In this document: piece by piece, positions 1-7,410 of the stretch | Numbering within the stretch: the stretch's first letter is position 1 | Layout: each line of letters opens with the position of its first letter | Source: Oscillospiraceae bacterium | Lineage (GTDB): Bacteria > Bacillota > Clostridia > Oscillospirales > Acutalibacteraceae | Length of the DNA stretch: 64,000 nt | Reading direction: 5' to 3' | Assembly: GCA_015065765.1 (NCBI GenBank) | Contig: SVPP01000011.1 | Span: 21,990-85,989, forward strand | Notes under the pieces: model-generated | The model's database searches: none | Seen by the model: only the letters and a program-made list of their open reading frames with translations | What the model was told of the DNA's origin: nothing | Made by a program: the position numbers and the translations under genes

Positions 1-1388
1 ATGCTGTGTTCTGAAAAAAATCCGTTTAAAATTTCCTCTCGTAATTTAAGGTAAATTTCATTGACTTTATATGAGGACATATCTTTCAGATATCTGCATC
101 TGCTAAAATAATATTGCATGTCTGCATTTTCAGTGCAGTAAGCCATGCTCAGCTTTTCTCCTGATAACTGTGAAATAAATTTATTATAAGATTCCGTATA
201 AGACTTTCCTCTGTAAAAACGCGGAATGTTCCACAATTCAACTCCGTCTCTGGTATCTTTCGGGTTTTCGTTAACGTCACACACCATCGTAACAAAACTT
301 CCGTCACAAAGTTTTATACCGCAAACGGATTTTTCATCACCTATATTACAATTTTCTAAAGTAACGTCACATATAATTGAGTTTTTACCTGCTCTGCAAT
401 TCTCAAACAGACAATTATCAAGTACGGTTCCGTTTTCTATAACAGATTTTTCATCAACAACGCTATTGAGAATAAGACTTTCTTTTTTTTCTTTTGCAAG
501 GAAAAAAATGTTTTCAAGTGCCTCTTTCATAGAACCCATATGAATAAATTTATCTTCAATAGGTAATACCCTAAGCGAAAAAGAGGATAATTTATCATAC
601 AGCTTCTTTTTCATTTGTCTGTGAGTTTCGTTTGAAGAATTGAAATAGTCATCATCAATTCTATTCGCAAGCAGAGCAACTATGTCGGGATAAAGATTTA
701 AATCAACCTTGTCACGCGACAAAACTTTTGTCACGCTTTCTTCCTTTGTAAAATTTTTGAGAACCGCACAAAGCTCATCTTTAAAATAAATAAGCCCGGT
801 GTCTGCAAGAACATTTTTTTCTCCGTATTTCTCACTCAGTTCTTTAAGCTTTTCAGCGCTGATTTTATGAGGATAAATATCCAGAAAACCTCTTTCGTCA
901 CGGTACATAACTCCGTGTCTTGAACCTGTATGAAAATCTGTTCTTTCTGCAACACCTGTATTATCGGTAAATTTATTTTTAATGTTTTTTGTGTTAACAG
1001 GGATATCGCTGCAACATACAACAACTCCCGAATCAAAAAGAGAAAAAAGTTTTTTTCCCTCGTGAACAAGTAATTCAAGCAAAGAAACTGTTTTACCGTC
1101 AACATAAAGATTGGCAAAAAGCTTTCCTCTGACGGCATAACAGAAAGAGCGTTTGCTCATTCCGCCTGAGTTTATAACGAGCAGTTTTCTGCCCGTTTCG
1201 TAAAACCTTTCAATAACCCCCAGAAGTGCACCGCCTGAACCGATTCTGCCACCGAAATCTTCATCACAAACAACAATAACGTCATCAAAACTTGCCTCTT
1301 TCATACCTGAGATAAGCTTCTCGCACAACTTTTTCTGTTCTGTTGTTCCCACCGTGACAATTACGGTTTCAGCGATGTTTTTCTTCAT
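1..1388 (-). CDS. Fucokinase/GDP-fucose pyrophosphorylase-like protein (partial, runs off the left edge)
   Basis: The minus frame stays open from an ATG at 1388 to the window edge, giving about 462 residues of an N-terminal part. The start has a strong AAGAGGT site 8 bp upstream and overlaps the preceding gene by 20 bp. Near residue 45 there is a nucleotidyltransferase-type GGRIGSGGALL loop, followed by LLVINSGGMSKR, a later RHGVMYRDERG and a MGSMKEAL segment. These match in order the pyrophosphorylase half of bifunctional L-fucokinase/fucose-1-phosphate guanylyltransferase (FKP). A repeat-rich stretch then resembles the left-handed beta-helix part of that enzyme. The GHMP kinase half would lie outside the window. 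Known family role: L-fucose to GDP-fucose. Together with the glycosyltransferase and membrane genes upstream I infer fucosylation of a surface glycan. The sugar specificity is not proven. Confidence 0.75.
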   Translation of the reverse strand, partial: MKKNIAETVIVTVGTTEQKKLCEKLISGMKEASFDDVIVVCDEDFGGRIGSGGALLGVIERFYETGRKLLVINSGGMSKRSFCYAVRGKLFANLYVDGKTVSLLELLVHEGKKLFSLFDSGVVVCCSDIPVNTKNIKNKFTDNTGVAERTDFHTGSRHGVMYRDERGFLDIYPHKISAEKLKELSEKYGEKNVLADTGLIYFKDELCAVLKNFTKEESVTKVLSRDKVDLNLYPDIVALLANRIDDDYFNSSNETHRQMKKKLYDKLSSFSLRVLPIEDKFIHMGSMKEALENIFFLAKEKKESLILNSVVDEKSVIENGTVLDNCLFENCRAGKNSIICDVTLENCNIGDEKSVCGIKLCDGSFVTMVCDVNENPKDTRDGVELWNIPRFYRGKSYTESYNKFISQLSGEKLSMAYCTENADMQYYFSRCRYLKDMSSYKVNEIYLKLREEILNGFFSEHS

Positions 1389-2142
1389 TCAACAAGTACC
1401 TCTTAGGTGTAAATCTGATTCTCAACGCAGTAGTACAAAAACCTATTGCCAATCTAAGCATAAACAAAACATTCACACTTGATTTACCATCTGTTCGCTT
1501 TTTGTATGTTGTAGGGATTTCTTCGTATTCAATACCAACTCTCAATGGTTTTAACGTATATTCATGTATGAATGTTGAAGGTCTGTCAAATTTTATTTTT
1601 TTGTATACACAAAGGGGATATATCTGATAAGCCGAAAAAACATCCTTTGCTTTTGTGTTAAACAGCAGTGCAACAAATTTATTCATAGCTCTGCTACCTA
1701 TTTCATGAATAATACCATAGCCCTCAATTGTAGATTCACTAAGCCATTTAGAAGCACAGATTATTCTTTCTGGATGAGCTTTTGCTTTTTCTATAAAAGC
1801 ACTTATGTTGTCAGGATTTGTTTCCATATCTGCACCCATAATAACAAAATGTGAACTTTCAACCAACGATGGGAGTTCATAAATACATTTCAAGCTGTCA
1901 TTTTCCCTCTGAATATAAAGTTCAACCTTTCTGTCCGTGCTCTCATCAATCAACTTTTTTGCTTCAAAATACCCAAGACAATTTTTAGACTTCGCTACAA
2001 TAACGATCTTTTTCAAATCGACATCACAACAATTTTTTCTAATTTCTTCAACAGTTTTTCTCAGTAATTCTGTTTCATTTATTGTAAGCACAAAAATAGT
2101 AAGTGATTCAAATCTAAGAATATTTTCGCTCATATTAATCAT
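1369..2142 (-). CDS. Family 2 glycosyltransferase
   Basis: 257 aa. The N-terminus (IFVLTINETELLRKTVEEI) is the start of a GT-A fold, and GADMETNPDNI near residue 103 takes the place of the usual DxD-type metal-binding region. GT2 enzymes transfer a sugar from a nucleotide sugar to a lipid or glycan acceptor at the cytoplasmic membrane face. No transmembrane segment is evident. It lies between two membrane-protein genes and the FKP-like gene, so a role in a surface or lipid-linked glycan is likely. The first ATG has no good ribosome site; an in-frame ATG at 2133 behind a weak GAG is the alternative start. Donor and acceptor cannot be told. Confidence 0.8.
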   Translation of the reverse strand: MINMSENILRFESLTIFVLTINETELLRKTVEEIRKNCCDVDLKKIVIVAKSKNCLGYFEAKKLIDESTDRKVELYIQRENDSLKCIYELPSLVESSHFVIMGADMETNPDNISAFIEKAKAHPERIICASKWLSESTIEGYGIIHEIGSRAMNKFVALLFNTKAKDVFSAYQIYPLCVYKKIKFDRPSTFIHEYTLKPLRVGIEYEEIPTTYKKRTDGKSSVNVLFMLRLAIGFCTTALRIRFTPKRYLLNEEKHR

Positions 2143-2143
2143 C

Positions 2144-3184
2144 TCAAATATTCAAAATGAAGCCTGCAATATTATCAACGTCTTCATAAAAAATTCTCGC
2201 AGCAAGGTAAAAAAACAAAACTACAACAGAAATAAAAACAAGCAAATGTTTTTCTATTATACTATTTACTTTCGAAAGCGATTTTTTTGCATCTTCATTT
2301 CCACTGTTTATCATTGAAAATACTGCGATAGGAACAATATAGTTTGCTGTATATAAGTTATCAGTTCCACCCCGAGCAAATCCTACTATCGAAAAGGCAT
2401 AACCGATAACAACAGCTGCACAAGTAAGATAAGGAGCATATGAATCATTTTTATCTTTACTCTTGAATATACCCTTGAAAAAGTAGATTCCGAAAAGAGC
2501 TGTAGGAACAAGAAAAACGAAAATTAAAATATTCTCATAATCAATATGCTTGTAATAAATATGTTCAAAGAAAGTATATTTTTTTACAAAACTTTCAAAT
2601 GCAGAATATTTTTCCGTAAGCATATTTCCGATAGACATTCCAACTGCTATGCTTATCACAGAAAGAACAAGCATGACGATTTTCTTTGTGCTTTTAAATG
2701 TGTTTTCTATACCACCTATAAAATATATCATAAGCGCCGGTATTACAAAAACGTAAATTGCGTTTTGTGCAAGAATACATGAGGCAAGAAGAAAAACTAT
2801 GAGGTTTATTTCATTAAGTATGGCGTTTTTTTTCTTTAATGAAATGAGAATAAAAGCCAGTCCAAGATTTGCAATAAAAAGTACAATACAGTCAACCTGC
2901 TTCGCAAAAAATAATGGTTCTGCAATTAGAAGTACTGAAATAACAGAAACAAGGCTACCAAACTTCTTATTGAGTTTTGTTATAACAAGTGAAGCTAGAA
3001 CAGCAAAAAGTACCAGCAATACAATAAGGGCAATGTTTTCATAAGACATGTTGAAACTTAATTTATACATATCTTCAATACCCAAATAATTTCTGTTTGA
3101 AAGCAACAATGTTCTTAAAAGGAAAAACAAAAATGTTAGTACGATCATGCTTTTAAATTTTTTAGTTTCTTTTAAATTCTCCAT
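2144..3184 (-). CDS. Polytopic membrane protein of the surface-glycan operon
   Basis: 346 aa from the ATG at 3184, which has AGGA at suitable spacing; a GTG at 3193 is the alternative. Roughly nine to ten hydrophobic helices are visible, for example MIVLTFLFFLLRTLLL at the start and LLVFISVVVLFFYLAARIF near the end. No catalytic motif is recognised. An acidic IEDMY segment sits in the first extracytoplasmic loop, where GT-C glycosyltransferases often carry an acidic pair, so a GT-C type enzyme or a glycan-processing membrane partner is possible. It ends one base before the glycosyltransferase gene and is surely in the same operon. Function unknown. Confidence 0.7.
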   Translation of the reverse strand: MENLKETKKFKSMIVLTFLFFLLRTLLLSNRNYLGIEDMYKLSFNMSYENIALIVLLVLFAVLASLVITKLNKKFGSLVSVISVLLIAEPLFFAKQVDCIVLFIANLGLAFILISLKKKNAILNEINLIVFLLASCILAQNAIYVFVIPALMIYFIGGIENTFKSTKKIVMLVLSVISIAVGMSIGNMLTEKYSAFESFVKKYTFFEHIYYKHIDYENILIFVFLVPTALFGIYFFKGIFKSKDKNDSYAPYLTCAAVVIGYAFSIVGFARGGTDNLYTANYIVPIAVFSMINSGNEDAKKSLSKVNSIIEKHLLVFISVVVLFFYLAARIFYEDVDNIAGFILNI

Positions 3185-3202
3185 TTTCCTCACATCCTAT
3201 AA

Positions 3203-4426
3203 TTAAAAAATTGCTGATACGTAACACATTAAATATAAAACTACCATTATTGACAGCATAAGATGTTTTTTACCAAACATCTTCACCTCATTACATGTTT
3301 TGACTATTGCAGGCTGGTTTTTCACTACAAAATAAACCACAAGTCCTGCTTGAGCCAATATATTGTTTAGTAAAAATCTTCCAAGTTCCCAAGAGGTAAC
3401 TAATAGCGGTATCGTAATAACAGGGGAAATTGCACAAAGAAAATAGATGAACTTTTGAAATTTATTTTTTTCAGTCTTAATAGTTTTTTTCCAAAAAATA
3501 CCAAGTAAAACATAGATAGGAATTATCGCAAATATAATATTCAAGAAAGTCCTAGTCCCCATCCCCCAATACTTAAAAAAAGAATTCGAGACGGTTGATA
3601 AAATTTCATTAAAGGGAAGAAAATAATCGACGAGCCACAAATTAAAACTCTCGCGTGTTGATTCATCAATTTCACCTGCATAGCGAGCAAAATAATAATC
3701 AGCCATTTCAGTTGCGCTTTCAAAACCCACCCATTTTTCGGAAACAACTGCAAAAATTGCAACAGCAATAATTGACATATACGTTATGCCACAGATAATT
3801 CCGTTTTTGGCAGAAAATCCGTTCGAGTAGAACTCCTGAAGAAGAATAATTGTAATCAAAATCATATTCGTGAAAATAAATACAGGGCTAACCATTGTTG
3901 CAAGTGTACATATAAACGGTACTATCCATTTACCTATCTTTGTATCTGCTATATAAACAGAAAACAAAGTCAGTGCCCATACAAGCTTATCCAGCTTCAT
4001 GTCCATGTAATAGAATTTATACGGCATGGGTATCATAAAAATCATAACTACGACAAAGAGAACTATCGGCAACCTTTCTTTGTCGAATCTAACGTTACAT
4101 ATAGCTTTACCTACACAAAGGGACATCCCAAGCATAAGCAACACTGAGAAACCCGTCATAACCCAACGGGTCAGGTCATCCGAAACTGTATCTGCAAACC
4201 AACTTATAACTTCGCCCACCAGACCTCGTGAAATATAACCATGGTCGTAAGTATAAAGATAGTGAATAAGATAATAATCCTGTGCATGAGGCATAAGTTT
4301 TGCCAGAATACAATAAAGAAGATATCCGCCAAAAACAATAAACGGGAAAAGATAACAGACAAAAGCTGATGAAAAAATCCCTTGTTTCGGAGAAAGATCT
4401 CTTTTCTTTTCCTTAGTAAAAAGCAT
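3203..4426 (-). CDS. Polytopic membrane protein, GT-C-like
   Basis: 407 aa. The start at 4426 follows an excellent AGGAGGG site; a longer reading from 4477 has none. The short basic N-terminus precedes about ten membrane helices. The first large loop holds the segment AQDYYLIHYLYTYDHGYISRG, an acidic/aromatic loop of the type found after helix 1 in membrane glycosyltransferases that use polyprenyl-phosphate sugars. That resemblance is an inference. First gene of the minus-strand operon driven from the promoter at 4468-4496 and followed by the smaller membrane protein, the GT2 and the FKP-like enzyme. Likely works at the cytoplasmic membrane in building or exporting a glycan. No firm family call. 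Confidence 0.7.
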   Translation of the reverse strand: MLFTKEKKRDLSPKQGIFSSAFVCYLFPFIVFGGYLLYCILAKLMPHAQDYYLIHYLYTYDHGYISRGLVGEVISWFADTVSDDLTRWVMTGFSVLLMLGMSLCVGKAICNVRFDKERLPIVLFVVVMIFMIPMPYKFYYMDMKLDKLVWALTLFSVYIADTKIGKWIVPFICTLATMVSPVFIFTNMILITIILLQEFYSNGFSAKNGIICGITYMSIIAVAIFAVVSEKWVGFESATEMADYYFARYAGEIDESTRESFNLWLVDYFLPFNEILSTVSNSFFKYWGMGTRTFLNIIFAIIPIYVLLGIFWKKTIKTEKNKFQKFIYFLCAISPVITIPLLVTSWELGRFLLNNILAQAGLVVYFVVKNQPAIVKTCNEVKMFGKKHLMLSIMVVLYLMCYVSAIF

Positions 4427-4467
4427 CTTATTTCCCTCCTGAAAATATACATACTGATACAGGTTTA

Positions 4468-4496
4468 ATGATACCACAAATGCGCATCAAAGTCAA
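4468..4496 (-). promoter_or_regulatory. Promoter of the surface-glycan operon
   Basis: Reads TTGACT-N17-TATCAT on the minus strand, about 40 bp upstream of the first membrane-protein gene. Near-consensus vegetative promoter. Confidence 0.7.
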
Positions 4497-4518
4497 TAGA
4501 AACGCTTGGCATATAAAG

Positions 4519-4552
4519 AAAAACCCAGCACCCGAAAGTGCTGGGTTTTGTG
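4519..4552 (-). terminator. Rho-independent terminator after the OadB/OadG-like pair
   Basis: On the minus strand a CCCAGCAC stem with a 6-nt loop is followed by TTTTTCTTT. It lies directly after the stop of the small subunit gene and separates it from the surface-glycan operon. Confidence 0.85.
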
Positions 4553-4553
4553 A

Positions 4554-4724
4554 TTATTCGTCGTCTTCGTCTTCTTCCTTTTTTCTTCTTCTTTCTGCGA
4601 TTTTTTCAGGAACATTGTTGAGAAGATAAACAACACCGACTATAATAGCGGTCACAACGAAAATACCACCGTAACCTAAGCCGATATTAGGAAGTGCATC
4701 TAAAAAATACTGTACATTAAACAT
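4554..4724 (-). CDS. OadG-related small membrane subunit
   Basis: 56 aa, with an exact AAGGAGG site before the ATG. One transmembrane helix (GYGGIFVVTAIIVGVVYLL, about residues 17-35) is followed by a strongly charged tail of Arg/Lys then Asp/Glu ending DEDDE. This is the layout of the small gamma-type subunits that stabilise OadB-like sodium pumps. It lies 14 bp downstream of the OadB-like gene and is probably co-transcribed from the promoter at 5908-5936. The assignment rests on context and topology, since there is no strong sequence motif. Confidence 0.7.
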   Translation of the reverse strand: MFNVQYFLDALPNIGLGYGGIFVVTAIIVGVVYLLNNVPEKIAERRRKKEEDEDDE

Positions 4725-4738
4725 ATTCTGTTACCTCC

Positions 4739-5842
4739 TTAGCTATAGAACGCAAGGATAAGACCGCCTGCGATAACAGATGCAATCTGACCTGAAACGT
4801 TAACACCGATTGAATGCATGAGAAGGAAGTTCTGATTGTCTTCCTCAAGACCGAGCTTGTGAACAACACGTGCTGACATGGGGAATGCAGAAATACCTGC
4901 AGCACCGATCATGGGGTTTATCTTGTTTTTCTTTGTGAAAAGGTTCATGAATTTTGCAAGCATAATACCGCCGAATGTGTCGAAGATGAAAGCTACAAGA
5001 CCGAGGCCCATGATGAGAAGTGTCTGGGGCTGGAGGAATTCGTTGGCAGTCATCTTTGATGCGATTGTAATGCCAAGGAAAATTGTGATAAGGTTTGCAA
5101 GAACGTTCTGTGCTGTTTCTGAAAGTGAGTTAAGAACACCGCACTCACGGATAAGGTTACCAAACATAAGGAAACCGATAAGAGCAACTGAATCGGGAGC
5201 AATCATACCAACGATAATTGTAACAACGATGGGGAAAAGGATTTTTGTAGTTTTTGAAACTTTCTTTCCTTTGTAAGCCATCTTGATTTTTCTTTCAGCC
5301 TTCGTTGTACAAAGCTTGATGATAGGTGGCTGCACGAGTGGAACGAGAGCCATGTAAGAATAAGCTGCAACCATGATAGCGGGAAGATAGCTAGATTTAA
5401 GCATCTGTGCTACGAAAATAGCTGTGGGGCCGTCTGCTGCACCGATGATAGCAATTGATGCTGCGTCATTGGGAGCAAATCCTAAAAGAGAAGCCATGCC
5501 CAGCGTAAAGAAAATACCAAACTGTGCCGCTGCACCGAAAAACATAAGCTTCGGGTTGGTAAGAAGCGGTTCAAAGTCAATCATAGCACCGATACCAATG
5601 AAAAGAATAAGCGGGAAAAGCTCATGGTATTCAATACCGACTTGGAACAAAGCGTCAATAACATTTTTCGCACCTGATTCAGGCAGGTTTACAAGAATCG
5701 CACCAAAACCCATGGGGAGAAGGAGCGAGGGTTCCATTTCCTTTTTGATAGCAAGGAAAATGAGCAAGCCACCGATAGCCCACATAATAAGAAGCTTAGG
5801 CTGGTCAGCAAGCGATAAAAAGGTTTCGTACAATACTTCCAT
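4739..5842 (-). CDS. oadB: Sodium ion-translocating decarboxylase beta subunit
   Basis: 367 aa, the normal family length. The protein is highly hydrophobic and carries family hallmarks: PLILFIGIGAMIDFEPLL, a GAADGPTAIF segment in the conserved reentrant region near residue 137, and the late MIGAAGISAFPMSARVV. Beta subunits of oxaloacetate, methylmalonyl-CoA or glutaconyl-CoA decarboxylases couple decarboxylation of carboxybiotin to Na+ export across the cytoplasmic membrane. A GGAGG site precedes the start. Only the OadG-like small gene accompanies it; the carboxyltransferase and biotin carrier are not in this window, so the substrate cannot be deduced. Confidence 0.92.
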   Translation of the reverse strand: MEVLYETFLSLADQPKLLIMWAIGGLLIFLAIKKEMEPSLLLPMGFGAILVNLPESGAKNVIDALFQVGIEYHELFPLILFIGIGAMIDFEPLLTNPKLMFFGAAAQFGIFFTLGMASLLGFAPNDAASIAIIGAADGPTAIFVAQMLKSSYLPAIMVAAYSYMALVPLVQPPIIKLCTTKAERKIKMAYKGKKVSKTTKILFPIVVTIIVGMIAPDSVALIGFLMFGNLIRECGVLNSLSETAQNVLANLITIFLGITIASKMTANEFLQPQTLLIMGLGLVAFIFDTFGGIMLAKFMNLFTKKNKINPMIGAAGISAFPMSARVVHKLGLEEDNQNFLLMHSIGVNVSGQIASVIAGGLILAFYS

Positions 5843-5907
5843 ATAACATCCTCCGTTATAAATAATACAGTAAACAAAAGCTTGTGTCCCTGTTATACCA
5901 ATTTAAA

Positions 5908-5936
5908 ATTATACATTATTCCCCCACCTGTGTCAA
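5908..5936 (-). promoter_or_regulatory. Promoter of the oadB pair
   Basis: Perfect consensus TTGACA-N17-TATAAT on the minus strand, 66 bp before the oadB start. Suggests strong, constitutive-type expression. Confidence 0.85.
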
Positions 5937-6040
5937 GAAAATAACAGGAACTGTTTGCAAAATTACTTCCTCTTATCAGTATTAAAATAGGTAATTTTTC
6001 ACATAATATTAATGTTTTTATGATAATTTCAAAAAAAGTA

Positions 6041-6069
6041 TTGACAAAGCAAAAATATTGTGATATCAT
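6041..6069 (+). promoter_or_regulatory. Promoter of the tRNA-Ser pair
   Basis: TTGACA-N17-TATCAT, 33 bp upstream of the first tRNA gene. Confidence 0.8.
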
Positions 6070-6101
6070 AAACTACGCTTTGAAGAGCGAAAACCAAACA
6101 C

Positions 6102-6190
6102 GGAGAGATACCGAAGTGGTTATAACGGAACGGTCTTGAAAACCGTCGTACGGCAACGTACCGTGGGTTCGAATCCCACTCTCTCCGCCA
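6102..6190 (+). tRNA. tRNA-Ser(TGA)
   Basis: Acceptor GGAGAGA pairs with TCTCTCC, and the CCA end is encoded. The anticodon is TGA at 6137-6139. A long variable arm (GTACGGCAACGTAC) marks it as a class II tRNA, and the T-loop GGTTCGAATCC is canonical. Confidence 0.97.
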
Positions 6191-6255
6191 TCTACAAACA
6201 AACAGCAAATTTCGATTTGCTGTTTTATACTTTATAGAGAAGTAACGCTACCAAT

Positions 6256-6346
6256 GGAGAAGTACTCAAGTTGGTGACGAGGCGCCCCTGCTAAGGGCGT
6301 AGGTCGGGTAACCGGCGCAGGAGTTCGAGTCTCCTCTTCTCCGCCA
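6256..6346 (+). tRNA. tRNA-Ser(GCT)
   Basis: Acceptor GGAGAAG pairs with CTTCTCC, and CCA is encoded. The anticodon is GCT at 6290-6292. A long variable arm and a GAGTTCGAGTC T-arm are present. Probably co-transcribed with the tRNA-Ser(TGA) 65 bp upstream. Confidence 0.97.
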
Positions 6347-6390
6347 AAACGAAAATCCGTTCTCGCAAGAGGGCGGATTTTCGTTTTGTA
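6347..6390 (+). terminator. Terminator of the tRNA-Ser operon
   Basis: AAACGAAAATCCG pairs with CGGATTTTCGTTT around a 14-nt loop and runs into TTTTGT. Begins directly after the CCA of the second tRNA. Confidence 0.85.
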
Positions 6391-6494
6391 TTATTCATTT
6401 TTTCATTATTCAATATTCATCATTCATTAAAACGGATTTTCGTAATGAATAATGAATGATGAAGTCGCTGCGCTGATGAATAATGAATAATTTA
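6391..6494. repeat. ATTATTCAT-type inverted repeat element
   Basis: About 100 bp built from ATTATTCATT and ATCATTCATT units on the left arm and their complements (AATGAATAATGAATGATGAA, ATGAATAATGAATAAT) on the right. It can fold into one long hairpin. Its centre (6433-6443) repeats the 11-nt CGGATTTTCGT also found in the preceding terminator (6374-6384). The element ends about 50 bp before the four-helix-bundle gene. Probably a dispersed non-autonomous repeat. Confidence 0.6.
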
Positions 6495-6544
6495 TTATCA
6501 AATCCGATTATGCTATAATAATACTACAAAAGGTGGTGTTCTTT

Positions 6545-6910
6545 ATGAAAGAAAATTTACTTATTGATAAGTCAATAGTTTTTGCATCTCGTATTGTTAA
6601 ATTGCATCAGCATTTAATTAAAAACGAGAAAGAAACCATAATTTCAAAACAAATTGTGCGTAGTGGGACAAGTATAGGTGCAAACATTAACAAAGCCAAC
6701 TACGGACAAAGCAAAGCCGACTTTATTTCCAAAATGCACATAGCCCTGAAAGAAACTGCGGAAACAGAATATTGGATAAAGCTGCTTCAGATGTCAGAAT
6801 ATATTGATAATAAGATGAGCGAATCCTTGTTATCGGATTGTCTTGAACTCAAAAGAATCCTCATTGCCTTAATTAACACCGCAAAGGAAAACAAAAATGA
6901 AAAATATTAA
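6545..6910 (+). CDS. Four-helix bundle protein (S23/IVP family)
   Basis: 121 aa from the ATG at 6545, which has an AGGTGG site; a GTG at 6533 would sit inside that site. It shows the family pattern: SIVFASRIVKLHQHL, then QIVRSGTSIGANINKANYGQSKADFISKMHIALKE, then ETEYWIKLL. The family was first seen as an ORF within intervening sequences of 23S rRNA genes and forms pentameric helical bundles; its cellular job is not known. Here it stands outside any rRNA, next to an ATTATTCAT-type repeat. Its last 14 bases overlap the next gene. Confidence 0.9.
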   Translation: MKENLLIDKSIVFASRIVKLHQHLIKNEKETIISKQIVRSGTSIGANINKANYGQSKADFISKMHIALKETAETEYWIKLLQMSEYIDNKMSESLLSDCLELKRILIALINTAKENKNEKY

Positions 6911-7373
6911 GGATTACATAACAGAAGAACTTTATTCAGATGACCAAAAAATCGCTTTAGATTTTGTTGATTTTTTATACGAAAATAATTTAGAATTTAT
7001 AAAAGATAACGGCTATTGGAAAGACAAAATATATCATCTGATTAAACTTAAAGATAAATGCGTTTGTTTCATCGCAATAAAAGATCCTGACGAAAAAGAG
7101 AATCATTGGACAGTCTGGTCTGATGATATGAGTTCTGATTTTTTGAATAACTATCAAATTGATAACCAATTAAAAAAGCTGGCATGGGAACATGTGGACC
7201 TTTGCGGACATTGTGGTTCCTGCGGTGGTGGAAGACGTAAAATAATTTTTGGCAAAAGCTTTGATAATATCTGCGGTTGCACTTTCAGATTTGACAATCC
7301 GGATATTAAATGTTTAGAAGTTCTAAAAGAAATTGTTAAAATAAGAATATCGGAAATTAACTCTCTAAAATGA
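6897..7373 (+). CDS. Unknown protein with CGxCGSCxGG motif
   Basis: 158 aa, overlapping the four-helix-bundle gene by 14 bp, with AAAGGAA ahead of the ATG, so the two are translated from one transcript. The C-terminal half holds LCGHCGSCGGGRRKIIFG and, further on, FDNICGCTFRFDNPD, giving five cysteines that could bind a metal such as zinc. The N-terminal half is a mixed alpha/beta stretch with WKDKIYHLIKLKDKCVCFIAIKD. No signal peptide. I do not recognise a characterised family. Confidence 0.75.
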   Translation: MKNIKDYITEELYSDDQKIALDFVDFLYENNLEFIKDNGYWKDKIYHLIKLKDKCVCFIAIKDPDEKENHWTVWSDDMSSDFLNNYQIDNQLKKLAWEHVDLCGHCGSCGGGRRKIIFGKSFDNICGCTFRFDNPDIKCLEVLKEIVKIRISEINSLK

Positions 7374-7377
7374 CATT

Positions 7378-7410
7378 TACCCTGCCACGCTCCGCGTAGC
7401 AGGGTTTTTA
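7378..7410 (+). terminator. Terminator after the 6897-7373 gene
   Basis: CCCTGC-C-ACGC / GCGT-A-GCAGGG hairpin followed by TTTTTA. Lies between two convergent genes. Confidence 0.75.

Noticed and set aside
226..543. Open frame of 105 codons near the left edge
   Set aside because: Lies antisense to the FKP-like gene, whose motifs are convincing.
6391..6494. CRISPR-like short repeats
   Set aside because: The ATTATTCAT units are irregular, without spacers of constant length; better explained as one inverted repeat. No CRISPR array or cas gene is seen in the window.
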